A DNA stretch of 64,000 nucleotides, taken from Apostichopus parvimensis (lineage: Eukaryota > Echinodermata > Holothuroidea > Aspidochirotida > Stichopodidae). The stretch spans positions 102,745-166,744 of the forward strand of contig KN883015.1 in NCBI GenBank assembly GCA_000934455.1, in the 5' to 3' direction. Of this stretch, positions 55,101 through 62,466 are shown piece after piece; positions within the stretch are counted from its first letter, which is position 1; each line of letters begins with the position of its first letter. The position numbers were made by a program, and so were the translations under genes. The notes beneath the pieces were generated by a model. That model ran no database searches. It was not told where the DNA came from and saw nothing but the letters and a program-made list of their open reading frames with translations.

Positions 55101-55143
55101 AGCTATTTTGATCAAGAAAAAACACAGAAATTTCACTTACCAT
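19160..55143 (-). CDS. DNAI7: dynein axonemal intermediate chain 7 (CASC1/LAS1 family)
   Basis: Coding exons, minus strand, in order: 55141-55143, 53900-54005, 48133-48224, 46388-46492, 45031-45171, 44131-44277, 32547-32650, 31303-31555, 30976-31054, 30327-30581, 27692-27866, 27234-27340, 24325-24491, 23668-23766, 22450-22521, 20950-21099, 19803-19904, 19160-19294. All junctions are GT-AG and phases close to 763 residues plus stop; human CASC1 is about 716. Exon 1 codes only the start Met. Residues 2-65 are a Lys/Glu-rich charged helix starting PPKPKSPAKGKK. CASC1_N signatures follow: WHRFMKCDGSPDPT (103-116), AADNIDLTDGEVLRYEE (157-173), WGNLTKNPR (225-233). A Lys run and an acidic tract (about 285-390) form a linker. 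The C-terminal part includes VNVFPERDSKKY and ends ATKVVTYS. The family protein (IC97 in Chlamydomonas) binds tubulin and inner-arm dynein in the cilium. The gene appears intact; intron 6 is about 9.9 kb. Confidence 0.95.
20480..20600. repeat. dispersed TGACCT-rich repeat (DNAI7 intron)
   Basis: The segment TTGACCTCAAATGACCTTCC, followed by a TTTGTACTCAATA-type stretch, resembles 53290-53580, where TTGACCTTTTACC, GACCTGAAATGACCTTTTGA and a TTGTACTCATTAAG stretch occur in similar order. These look like diverged members of one dispersed repeat. Class not determined. Confidence 0.35.
21172..21283. repeat. minisatellite, about 36-bp unit, 3 copies
   Basis: A unit built on GGTGGGAGGTCAATTGCAAG followed by GGTGGGCGCA repeats about three times with small length changes. 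It lies in the DNAI7 intron upstream of exon 16. Low-complexity G-rich tandem repeat. Confidence 0.7.
22036..22197. repeat. CCAACAACCACCACCCTCC-type tandem repeat
   Basis: About 160 bp of irregular repeats of an approximately 19-bp unit (CCCAACAACCACCACCCTC). It creates overlapping long open frames on both strands (Thr/Asn/Pro-rich on plus, Gly/Val-rich on minus) that are artefacts of the repeat. Lies in a DNAI7 intron. Confidence 0.75.
23285..23645. mobile_element. TTAA-flanked MITE, copy 3
   Basis: The element spans 23289-23641 (353 bp), with TTAA at 23285-23288 and 23642-23645. It is in the opposite orientation to copy 1: the end reading AGGTATTGAAGAGTCG comes first, and the GCGCGAGTCTTCACAC end lies only 22 bp from exon 14 (23668-23766). 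The insertion therefore sits immediately inside the intron, just past the splice donor of that exon. Confidence 0.72.
24574..24810 (+). mobile_element. tRNA-derived SINE, copy 1
   Basis: The head is tRNA-like: an A box TTAGCTCAGTGG near 24579-24590, then a degenerate B box GAGTTCTAGTC about 44 bp later, the spacing of an RNA polymerase III internal promoter. A body of about 170 bp follows, shared with 34530-34768 (for example GCCAATGATAGCTTCTTCGC here, GCCAATGATGGCTTCTTCGC there). It ends in a short (CA)n tail. Non-coding and reverse-transcribed in trans. It lies in the DNAI7 intron upstream of exon 13. Confidence 0.75.
24811..27233. other. DNAI7 intron 12, remainder
   Basis: Apart from the SINE and the minisatellite listed separately, this intron is AT-rich, with purine-rich AAAGAAAG stretches near 25768-25800 and 25917-25965. 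No exon or RNA gene is recognised. Confidence 0.4.
25146..25435. repeat. minisatellite, about 72-bp unit, 4 copies
   Basis: Four head-to-tail copies of a unit beginning TTCCAAGAAGTCACAAG and ending in CCCCCCACCCC plus TTTACACT. The poly-C part varies in length between copies. In DNAI7 intron 12. Confidence 0.75.
28320..29100. repeat. tandem array, 118-136-bp unit, about 5 diverged copies
   Basis: The phrase CATTCCATCTGACAGTCT and relatives recurs at about 28329, 28465, 28821, 28957 and 29080. The spacings are 136, 118 (after subtracting the LINE insertion), 136 and 123 bp. Units also share GCAGATGCAATTATAA-like sequence. The array lies in DNAI7 intron 10 and is interrupted by a LINE fragment at 28511-28741. 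The copies are well diverged, so the array is old. Confidence 0.65.
28504..28748 (-). mobile_element. 5'-truncated LINE tail (CR1/L2-like) with 7-bp TSD
   Basis: Insert 28511-28741, read on the minus strand, starts with coding sequence for GDRAFSVAAPSLWNKLP, the ending typical of CR1/L2/Rex-type reverse transcriptase ORFs. After a frame change it reads SRDKLKTFLFDS and a stop. It continues through a short 3' region with GAAGCACTTTGAAACGCTG and ends in an (ATT)n tail. Direct repeats TTTTCTT flank it (28504-28510 and 28742-28748). The site is inside one unit of the local tandem array, whose sequence resumes exactly after the insert. Only the last roughly 70 codons survive, so this is a dead, 5'-truncated copy. 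Confidence 0.8.
30666..30968. repeat. tandem duplication, about 151-bp unit, 2 copies
   Basis: Copy 1 begins GCGAGGCTTACTTGTGTCTG (30666) and copy 2 GCGGGGCTAACTTGTGTCTG (30817). Both continue through a GGCATACAGGTTGGGTCCTG segment and end near CTAGCTG. It fills the intron between DNAI7 exons 9 and 10 and reaches to within about 10 bp of exon 9. Confidence 0.75.
31690..32001. mobile_element. small TIR element (hAT-like MITE)
   Basis: Perfect 14-bp inverted ends, CAGGGATGTGCTCA at 31695-31708 and its complement at 31983-31996, bound a 302-bp segment. The subterminal GGGCGGCACCGCCC can itself form a hairpin. AATAC lies directly outside both ends; a full 8-bp duplication is not preserved. The end sequence suits a hAT-type MITE, but the class is tentative. 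It lies in DNAI7 intron 7. Confidence 0.6.
33011..33052 (+). mobile_element. head of a second tRNA-related SINE, cut by gap
   Basis: The last 40 bp before the gap, including TCTATAGCCTAGTGGTTAGG, carry an A-box-like TAGCCTAGTGG with a tRNA-like layout but a different sequence from the SINEs at 24574 and 34530. The B box, if present, lies in the gap. Confidence 0.4.
33053..33351. other. assembly gap (299 N)
   Basis: Unsequenced bases in DNAI7 intron 6. The gap begins inside a SINE-like sequence, suggesting that a repeat broke the assembly. No DNAI7 exon needs to lie here, because exons 6 and 7 join in phase. Confidence 0.99.
33352..34529. other. DNAI7 intron 6, part
   Basis: Contains pyrimidine-rich tandem sequence (about 33610-33700, CTAGCTCCTCCCCTCC repeats) and a CA-rich stretch (34150-34190). 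No gene is seen. Confidence 0.4.
34530..34768 (+). mobile_element. tRNA-derived SINE, copy 2
   Basis: The A box TTAGCTCAGTGG and an intact B-box-like GAGTTCGAGTC sit about 44 bp apart. The body matches the copy at 24574 throughout, with only scattered substitutions and small indels. The tail ends in ATACATAC. The better B box makes this the closer copy to a functional pol III unit. It lies in DNAI7 intron 6. Confidence 0.78.
34769..37669. other. DNAI7 intron 6, part, no feature recognised
   Basis: About 2.9 kb of AT-rich intron. Short frames (35643-36006, 36716-36985) have no motif. I see no repeat ends or RNA genes that I can name. Confidence 0.4.
37670..37918. mobile_element. TTAA-flanked MITE, copy 4 (3'-truncated)
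   Basis: TTAA at 37670-37673, then AGGCATTGAAGACTCGCC at the left end. The body follows the family to about 37918, after which homology is lost; the right third and right end are absent. DNAI7 intron 6. Confidence 0.65.
38182..38545. mobile_element. TTAA-flanked MITE, copy 5
   Basis: TTAA at 38182-38185, left end AGGGTGTGAAGACTCG at 38186, right end GAGTCTTCAATG near 38533-38544, with the right-hand TTAA not preserved. Nearly full length. It lies about 270 bp from copy 4, in the opposite orientation as judged by the order of the internal sequence. Confidence 0.68.
38636..38803. repeat. large near-perfect palindrome (hairpin element)
   Basis: The outer arms (about 38643-38682 and 38757-38797) are inverted and match perfectly over about 40 bp, including GTCTAGCGTGCGTTACTCAC. 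Imperfect complementarity (GGGGGATAATGC against GCATTATCACCC) continues inward to a centre at GGGCGGAGCCC. Almost the entire 168 bp can fold into one hairpin. A related partial arm (GTGCGTTACTCACAGGATTAA) lies at about 38911. No coding sequence; probably a short foldback transposable element. DNAI7 intron 6. Confidence 0.8.
39130..39295 (+). mobile_element. possible LINE ORF2 C-terminal relic
   Basis: One frame ends KLPKETFTSFRKVLLDQYVSA and a stop, preceded in other frames by SSPLCGPPYL- and GNN-like pieces. The order resembles the 'LWN-LP ... F+..L+..L' ending of non-LTR reverse transcriptases. At least one stop or frameshift interrupts it. The match is by pattern only. Confidence 0.3.
42240..42330. 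repeat. minisatellite, 22-bp unit, 4 copies
   Basis: CTGTAACTACACCAACA recurs at 42246, 42268, 42290 and 42312, an exact 22-bp period, with the last unit diverging. DNAI7 intron 6. Confidence 0.85.
43300..43370 (+). repeat. dispersed TATAGCAA module, copy
   Basis: Reads TTGTATAGCAACTTGTC, then GCATGGCATTTTGCC, then ATGCAATACTGGATAAAT, the same order as the ETFRF1 intron copies at 60045-60160 and 60780 onward. DNAI7 intron 6. Confidence 0.6.
44385..44510. mobile_element. rearranged copy of the foldback element
   Basis: GACGTTTCGATCCTAGCAAG matches both arms of the element at 3868-4312. The segment at 44466-44508 (CTTACACAGGCTCTTTAGTG onward) is the reverse complement of the sequence just outside the left arm there. 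The copy therefore keeps both termini with a deleted interior. It lies in the intron between DNAI7 exons 5 and 6. Confidence 0.6.
46537..46898. repeat. tandem duplication, about 172-bp unit, 2 copies
   Basis: Both copies contain GTGCAACATCATGGTAGAAA and end with CCAACAACTCTCTAAATC. The second has an extra small TACTAGTACTAGAAAA insertion. DNAI7 intron 3. Confidence 0.75.
48225..53899. other. DNAI7 intron 2
   Basis: A 5.7 kb AT-rich intron. It contains a short (TA)n run near 49388, an inverted fragment of the dispersed GCATAGCATTTT module near 49035-49075, a direct one at 53700-53760, and the TGACCT-rich repeat at about 53290-53580. Open frames at 50346-50699, 51647-51892 and 52571-52837 have no recognisable motif. 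No gene or RNA is supported. Confidence 0.4.
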
Positions 55144-55260
55144 TGTTTTGGGATGGTTGTCAATTTAAGGATGGCAACGCTCTACTGGATTTTTTCCAAT
55201 GTCAACGCGCAAGCGCAATATAATTTTTGGCGGGCCTTTTCACTACTTCATTTGCATAGC
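55144..55260 (-). promoter_or_regulatory. DNAI7 5' UTR/promoter with X-box-like half site
   Basis: About 30 bp upstream of the start codon, the minus strand reads GTTGCCAT (55178-55171), a good first half of an RFX X-box (GTNRCC N0-3 RGYAAC). The second half is poor. RFX factors control ciliary genes, so a site here would suit an axonemal dynein gene. TTTTTGGCGGG near 55223-55233 resembles an E2F site. Both assignments rest on motif likeness alone. Confidence 0.35.
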
Positions 55261-55734
55261 ATGCAGAGAACAAAGTCGTATTAAGCTTTTGTCCATTATC
55301 ATTAAGAAAACTATTATGTATTTACATGAATAAAATTAAAACTCATCAGAGGAACTGTGTGTTATATTGTCGGTAGTTCTGCCCTTTCATCCTGAATAGT
55401 CCTGACAGATATAAAGTGTCAGATATAAAGTGTGCTAATTTCAAATATATTTCGGAATAGTATAGGCGATACCATATTTGTCTTACATTTTGGTAGATTT
55501 TAGGGTTTTTGTTGCCGTAAATATTTCACGTTTTAAATTTAAAATAAAACTATTGCAATAATATTTAAATGTAGATATTGTATTTATCAATTAAATCTAT
55601 TAAATTGTAAGTAATGTTGCATAGAATATTCCACTATCTGATAGGAAGTCTGAATTTTATCATAGAAGGACTTGGGCTTATGCAGGTAGGTACATGGATA
55701 CAGTGGATAGTGTAGGGGCATATGACTTTACGTT

Positions 55735-56403
55735 TATGGTAGGCCATAGTGGACATAATTCGCGATAAAATTCGCGATTTAATTTCGGCATGAAATATTA
55801 TCCAATCAGGCTGCATTTTTATTTGTCTGCATTCATTCTGTTTAATGCGGACATTAATCAAATATATGCAGACAATAAATCAAATATATGCGAACACTAA
55901 TTCGAATTAAAACGAATTAATATCGACATTCATTCTATTTAATGCTTGTAGACATTAAATCGAATACATGCGGGCATACATGCGGACATATATGCGGACA
56001 TATATTCGATTAAATCGACTTAATGTTAACATTGATTACACTTAATGTTGACATTAAATATTTGATATGTTTTATACTTCAGCATCAATTCTATTAATGT
56101 GGACATTAAATCGAATATATGTTGACATATATTCGAATATATTTATGATTTGTTGTCGGGAGTGGATGTTTTGTGTGGGAAGTGAATTAATATTCACATA
56201 TAAACGTCTACAGTGATTGGTTGATTAATATCCACGTATATTCGATTTAATGTTCTCATTAATAGAATTAATACTGACATATAAAACTGCTCACTGATTG
56301 GATAGTAATGTATACATTAACATCAAATGAATGTCCACATTAAATCGATTTGACGTGGACATACAATCGGATTTACGAATTATGTCCACTGTGGCCTACC
56401 ATA
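55735..56403. mobile_element. palindrome-rich TIR element with TA flanks
   Basis: The element spans 55737-56401 (665 bp) between TA dinucleotides (55735-55736, 56402-56403). Its inverted ends agree over about 26 bp with one mismatch: TGGTAGGCCATAGTGGACAT on the left, with C for the T of CATAG on the right. The interior is built of many degenerate, partly self-complementary short units related to ACATTAAATCGAATATATG and its reverse complement (for example at 55852, 55951, 55995, 56101, 56237 and 56337). There is no coding sequence. A TA duplication points to a Tc1/mariner-type or similar MITE, but the interior is unusual. Confidence 0.75.
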
Positions 56404-56471
56404 GTATGATAAGCACATATACTGGAATGGCTACTACTCAGTGGTGATCACAAGGTTCACAGTACTACTGG

Positions 56472-56730
56472 TAGTAACCCAGGGGCGCAACTATAGTTAT
56501 ATATTATATTTATAAATATCACTTATTGTTGGCATACCGCCCCCCCCCCCCAACACACACACAGAAAAAAAAATTGATCTGAACATTGGTTCAATAAATG
56601 CAAAATATAGCACCAATTAGTATGAAAGGGAAGGGTTATCCCTCTTCTTAGAATCCACCCCTGGACGAAACAGAATCTTAACCACATGCACTACTCCGTA
56701 AAAATGGTAGTTGCGCCTCTGATAGTAGCC
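56472..56730. mobile_element. hAT-type MITE with 8-bp TSD
   Basis: The ends CAGGGGCGCAACTA (56480-56493) and, inverted, CAGAGGCGCAACTA (to 56721) match 13 of 14. The flanks TAGTAACC (56472-56479) and TAGTAGCC (56723-56730) match 7 of 8, with one extra A at the right junction. The 8-bp duplication and CAG ends indicate a hAT MITE of about 242 bp. It contains a poly-C run followed by a CA repeat. No coding sequence. Confidence 0.7.
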
Positions 56731-59269
56731 TGGAGTTCAGAGTAATGTACAACAACTTGTAAAAGTGTTATGGAAATACAACCTGCACTAATAGCTGTGT
56801 TTTGAAACGGTCTCAAACATTTTGTGCTTGAAATCACTTTTCAACTTACGCAAATTCATATTTATTTGGAACAGGCATTCCATGTTATATGTATTGGGAT
56901 TCAGCCTTTTGCCTGACTTAATATGAACATTTCTTGTTACCTCTGAAAACGAACAGAGCAAACAAACAAATAATGGAACGTATCAACCACATTATCTCCT
57001 ACTGCTTACATACGAAAAAGCTGGTCAGATATTTTACCTTAAGTTGTGATGCAACACTGGGATGAACGTCACTATCCAACCAAGTTTGGGTAAAGTTTTG
57101 CCCCAAAGCAAGGAAAATTACCACGGTTCAAACATTTTTCTTGCAGAAGGTGATGAATTGGCTAAAATTCTCTGCTTTTAACTTGTTTTGGAGCAAAAAT
57201 TCTTTGAGACAAATGTTCCCCTATCCCTCCTTCCTAGTCTCCCCTTGACCTTCCCCTCCCTTGTCCTTTCCTCCCCCAAGTCTTCGCTTTGTCATTTCTT
57301 TCCGCACCCTCCTCTCAACATATATACAGTGATACTTTCCAATTCGTTGTGTCAAGCGACACTTGCATATTTGGCCGATATTTTAGCGATATCGTTTTGT
57401 GATAATCTGGTAACGTACTTCGTAAAGAGCAGTTTGTTGTTGTGTTTTTGTACGAGGGGTTTATGTTTTTTGACTAAAAAGACAGACACCTGGAAGAACT
57501 AGAGAACACCAAGGGTATTAACCAATAAATATTACATCAAGTTGCAAGTTTTTTCGACTAGGTATGCATATTATGATTGAAATATTACATTACAAAATAT
57601 AAGTTTTTATCTTTTGTAAATGTGGCAATGACGACGTTTATGCTCGATGTATTACTACTAGTCTCTCCTCAGACCTAACAGTAGTAACACTACAGCTATA
57701 CTAATAACTCTGTAGTCAGAGGCCAGACCTAGCCTACATCATAACTTGCTGAAGTCTGTAATGTTGATCGAATACATCGATAGCTATGGTCTACGTGAGA
57801 AATCTAGGCGCAGGGCCTGTTACATGTTTTAGGCCAGGCTTTGGCCTCATACAAGCTACTGTGATACTGTTATTTAATGATGCTATTTGCTGGATAAGTA
57901 AGGATTGTTGGATAAGTAAGGATTGCATTCATGCATACATTGACCAGATCACACTTCACAGACAGTGAGCTTGTGCATTGAGCCATTGAAGAAACTATTA
58001 AGGTCAATGTCTATCATTCTATGCATTGTGCACAATCCAAGTAGAAAGTAAATCCCATGAAGGTTCAGGTGCTCATACCATGGTGTGTGTAGCTTTTGTG
58101 CAAATTTAGTTATTATCTTTATAACAGAATCAGTATCATTAACAAACTATTTTTCAGTGGGCCTATTGTATTACATCCCAAAGTATCTGAGACTGCAGAA
58201 GTGTCAAAACACTTAATACATGTCTTGCTCATATACACAAATTTCCCAACTCTAATGCAACATTTCGTTAATGACAATAAAATACTCATTGTTAAAATGG
58301 AATGTCACTTGATATTCGCTAGTTTTACTCTGACCATTGACTAAGTTTTACCTTGTTATTGGAATACCCTGTTATTGGAATGAACGTAAATGAACATTGG
58401 CCTGACTTGCTTTATCTTACAAGAATAACTTTAGTTCCAAGGTTAAATGATAGGTTAAATTGCTCTCCACATTATGATTGGCAAAGCCAGGTTAGCCTTG
58501 TTTGATTGAAGCATCATGGTTCTTGAAATTGGTTATCAGTAATTGTAACTCAATCGCACAGTTTAATTCTTACTAAAATATGTAGGTCTTATTCACATTT
58601 GAGAATGCAAGGAGGATCAAGATCTTGTGGTTTTCCAGGAGACATAATAAATCTGATCCCTGATGAGTTCACAGAACACAAGGTGGATCAACAAGGAACG
58701 AAAGAGAATAATGCAATCAAATAAAGGCCCACTGATTGTGAACAATTCACTGTTAGGGTTTTGTTCTGTATACATGTTGGCATATTACTTCTGTACCGGT
58801 TTATGCGGAAATGAAAAGGCCATGTAAAACGGGAGATCTCAGGTTGCTTGATCCCCCGAGTGTCCACACCACAGGCTTGATCGCAATTGCTGGGTCAGGA
58901 TCTTCCTAATGTTCTCAATTGTGAAAAAGGCATTATTCAGTCATAGACAAAGGCTTAGGATAGTCTTGGTTTTTTGCAGCCTAGCATCAATGGTTCCAGG
59001 AAATATGACTAATGTTAGGCTAGAAGGTAGTATCATGTGACACTTGATAAGGATGTTCAATGCATGCATAGATCGACTCTACCAATTAACATCTTATTGG
59101 GCCTTGTCTGGGCCAAAATTACGCTGCTTCTTTAACGCTCAAAATACATAAAGACGTGATTGCAATTCTGGAAAATAAAACCGGACAAATATATGAATAT
59201 TCTGGCATTTCAGGTTTGGAGAAAAAAGTGTTGCAGTCTTCCGTGTTCCACCTGCATCTGCATACCATT
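56731..59269. other. ETFRF1 5' region
   Basis: Lies between the small MITE and the first coding exon of ETFRF1. Non-coding first exon(s) and the promoter of that gene are expected here or nearer DNAI7, but cannot be placed from sequence. Open frames at 57188-57502 and 58096-58344 have no motif and the first crosses a CT-rich tract. Confidence 0.4.
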
Positions 59270-59302
59270 ATGACGCAACTTCAGCAATTAGCGTCAGTCA
59301 AC

Positions 59303-61578
59303 ATGAAATTTGCTGTCAAGACTTTGTACAAAAATGTAAGTATTCCTTTTAGACTGTCAGTCTGCCGCAAAGGTGTATTTGAAAGAAATCATTAGTGATT
59401 ATTAGGGTGGGCCATTTGAGCTATACTAAAACAGCCAGTGTACCAAAAAAGTTACTAAGAAATCAATTGTAACAGGCAATTGAAAGTATATGATTATTTA
59501 GATTTGTTCACCTTCCCCCTCTTCTCTTGTCTGCTCCCACCCTCCCCCAAAACCAAACAAAATTCTTCAGTTTCACTCCAAATTTGTCATGGGATTTTAA
59601 AATATCTTCATCTTCTAAGAAAAGGTTGGCTTAGGGTGAGCTTTCATGTTTGTTATAATGTGAAAATAAATTACATATGATGTTGAGGTACCTGTTATGG
59701 TAGTAAAAATGCTATAGAAAGTAGTAAACACGTCTAGTGTTCGTTTTTGTAAATTAAAAAAAAAAAAATTAGCCTTACGGGTTTAAGCTGCATTGTAAAG
59801 ACTGCTCTGCTATTGCAGCTCTTCACTTAGCCTAGATTTAAAGATAAGAATAAGAGTTTGTAGATCTCGGAAGAAATACTAGTGAACATCTAACTGTTTC
59901 TTTTTAACTTTTAATCGCAGTATTTAAAGAGCCAGGGAATTATTTAGTGTTAAAATTATGTCTAACAGTTTTGAAAAGTCTGAATTTTTCTTTTTGTCAT
60001 TGGAAAACTATAGTTCCTATGTAGAAAACTGCTATACATCTTTATACTTGTATAGCAACTTGACAATTTTGCATAGTATTTTGTGATGCAATACTGGATA
60101 AATTATTCCCTGTATTTTGTATATTTTTTTGTGATGCAATACTGGATAAATTATTCCCTGTATTTTGNNNNNNNNNNNNNNNNNNNNNNNNNNNNNNNNN
60201 NNNNNNNNNNNNNNNNNAGCGTCAGTCAACATGAAATTTGCTGTCAAGACTTTGTACAAAAATGTAAGTATTCCTTTTAGACTGTCAGTCTGCCGCAAAG
60301 GTGTATTTGAAAAGAATTCATTAGTGACTATTAAGGTGGGCCGTTTGAGCTTTACCAAAACACCCAGTTTACAGACAACAGTTAATAAGAAATAAATTGT
60401 AACAGGCAATTATAAGTATATGATTATTTAGATTTGTTCACCTTCACCTTCTCCCTCTTCTCTTGTCTTCTCCCACCCCCCCCCCCCCAATTTGTTTTAG
60501 CCTCCTGGGAGAAGCTGCATGGTAAAGATTGCTGTGCTATTGTAGCTGTTCACTTAGCCTAGATTTAAAGATAAGAGTATAAAGAGTTTGTAGATCACAG
60601 GAAAAATACTAGTGAACATCTAACTGTTCCTTTTTAACATTTAATCGCAGTATTTAAAAAAGCCGGGGAATTATTCATGTTAAAATTATGTCTTACAGTT
60701 TTAGACACTCTGAATTTATTTTTTATCATTGAAAAACTATAGTTCCTAATTCCTATGTAAAAACTGCTATGCATCTTTACACTTGTATAGCAACTTGACA
60801 ATTTTGCATAGCATTTTGTGATGCAATACTGGATAAATTATTCCCTGCATATTGTATAGCATTTTGTGATGCAATACTGGATAAATTATTCCCTGTATTT
60901 TGTATAGCATTTTGTGATGCAATACTGGATAAATTATTCCCTGTATTTTGCATAGCATTTTGTGATGCAATACTGGATAAATTATTCCCTGCATTTTGTA
61001 TTGCATTTTGTGATGCAAACTGGATAAATTATTCCCTGTATTTTGTATAGCATTTTGTGATACGATACTGGATAAATTATTCCTGCATTTCGCATAGCAT
61101 TTTGTGATTGTGAATTTGTGATACCAGATAAATAGTTCCCTGGTAGCTCCTTAATATCCAGCAATTTTACAAGTACATAAGGAGGTGATAAGTGATGGAT
61201 TGTTGGTAGGGTTTTGCATAGTCCTTTTGAAAAGTAGTAAAGTTCAATTCACTATATGTACCTTAGTAGTAAACTGTTTTTTAAATTTTTTTTATAACAT
61301 GTCCAAGTTTTAAATTTCGGCTTGACTGATGTGTGTGTCTCTCTTCTTTTTTTTCCACCTTCTGATTCAAGCTTATATTTCTTGGAAGAGAGTACCCCAA
61401 GGGGGAGAAATATTTCAGGGATAGATGTCACCAAGCATTTATGAAAAACAAAGACATGACAGATCCAGCAAAGATTAAAGAGCTCATCGGACGAGGAGAA
61501 TATGTCATGAAAGAATTAGAAGCCCTATACATGTTGAGAAAGTACAGAGCTTTGAAGAAACGATACTACGCAGAATGA
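59303..61578 (+). CDS. ETFRF1: electron transfer flavoprotein regulatory factor 1 (LYRM5)
   Basis: Coding exons: 59303-59335 ([11 protein letters not shown]) and 61372-61578, joined in phase 0 through GT-AG to give 79 residues plus stop. An almost identical first coding exon lies at 60231-60263 after a gap and could be used instead. The LYR-type motif LYKN sits at residues 8-11, followed by LGREYPKG, the family's FxxR region, [19 protein letters not shown], and the conserved [20 protein letters not shown] tail, very close to human LYRM5 (about 90 aa). The mitochondrial matrix protein binds electron transfer flavoprotein and regulates its FAD content. An upstream in-frame ATG at 59270 would give 90 residues, but the added 11 do not resemble the family. 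Divergent from DNAI7. Confidence 0.93.
60168..60217. other. assembly gap (50 N)
   Basis: A fixed-looking 50-base gap between two near-identical copies of the ETFRF1 first-exon region. The size suggests a placeholder rather than a measured length. Confidence 0.99.
60218..60900 (+). repeat. second copy of ETFRF1 exon-1 region
   Basis: The segment repeats 59291-60160: the exon (60231-60263, identical coding), its GTAAGT donor, the following intron including AGACTGTCAGTCTGCCGC, and the TATAGCAACTTGACAATT module. Copy A has about 150 bp extra around 59620-59790. Substitutions and small indels are scattered. Either a real tandem duplication or two haplotypes laid end to end around the gap. Confidence 0.85.
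60800..61135. repeat. 48-bp minisatellite, about 7 copies
   Basis: GTGATGCAATACTGGATAAA recurs at about 60818, 60866, 60914, 60962, 61010, 61057 and 61104, a period of 47-48 bp. Two more units lie just before the gap (60082, 60131). The unit is the core of the dispersed TATAGCAA module. ETFRF1 intron. Confidence 0.88.
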
Positions 61579-61715
61579 AGAAGATGATGATATCAAAATG
61601 TCGGAAAAATGGGGCGGTCAAAATGCCGTGGATGGACCCTCCATGTCTTGTGGAGTTAATGATTATATGACCGGGATCTGTGGTAGGTTCGATCACTGCG
61701 TTTGAAGTTATGCAC

Positions 61716-61721
61716 AATAAA
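61716..61721 (+). terminator. ETFRF1 poly(A) signal AATAAA
   Basis: Canonical AATAAA about 138 bp downstream of the ETFRF1 stop codon on the same strand. Confidence 0.6.
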
Positions 61722-62135
61722 GGTTTGGTTAAACGAAGGAAGATACTTAAAAAGGTTTGTCGTGTGTGAAACTGTTAGCACACCATCGGCATAGTTACTA
61801 CAAGTCTATAAGCTCAAATGCGAGTATCAAAATGAAGTCAATAATCTGTTATTGTGAATCAAAGTCTAGTAATTCTGGAATGAAATTCTATACAGTAACA
61901 ATTATCACCATGTCCTAGCCATATTGCCATTTGTATCAGAATAAAAAATGTTTATAATTTTTGTGACGTATTCAACATCATTAACAAAACGGTGCACACC
62001 ATTGAAAAGATGGCCCAATGTTACAATACTAGCAGAATCTTCTTAGAATTAAGGATATCTTGTTAGGATCAAAATAATATCAGACTTTTATACTGTTGCC
62101 TGTATGTATTTTATTTGCTTTGTATGTATTTTATC
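61722..62135. other. intergenic, no gene recognised
   Basis: AT-rich sequence downstream of the ETFRF1 poly(A) signal, up to the truncated MITE. Nothing recognisable. Confidence 0.45.
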
Positions 62136-62466
62136 CGCCATCTGAAAAAGTTAACTTTCCGTTGCTTGCAAGTGAAGTCTTGTTTGTGTCGCTACAAAAT
62201 GCAGACAGTAAGGAAACATGATACCTTGTTATCTTTTCTCTATACCTGAGATGACCATCGCTGCTATGTACACTGTGTTGTGGGTATTGACCGTGCTCTG
62301 CATGTATTGACTGTACACTAGTGTCTAATTACCGACGGTAGCATGCTGTGTGTGTATTTTCTGGGATCGATGGTGGTGTCTAACACTTCTGTTACACCTC
62401 ATTCGAAACTAGGTCAGATTACCGGCATGAGGCGTTTCTTTGTGCGCGAGTCTTCACACCCTTTAA
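62136..62466. mobile_element. TTAA-flanked MITE, copy 6 (left-truncated)
   Basis: Begins inside the family consensus (CGCCATCTGAAAAAGTTAAC) without the left end, and runs to the right end GCGCGAGTCTTCACACCCT (62462), followed by TTAA (62463-62466). Same orientation as copy 3. Confidence 0.68.
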
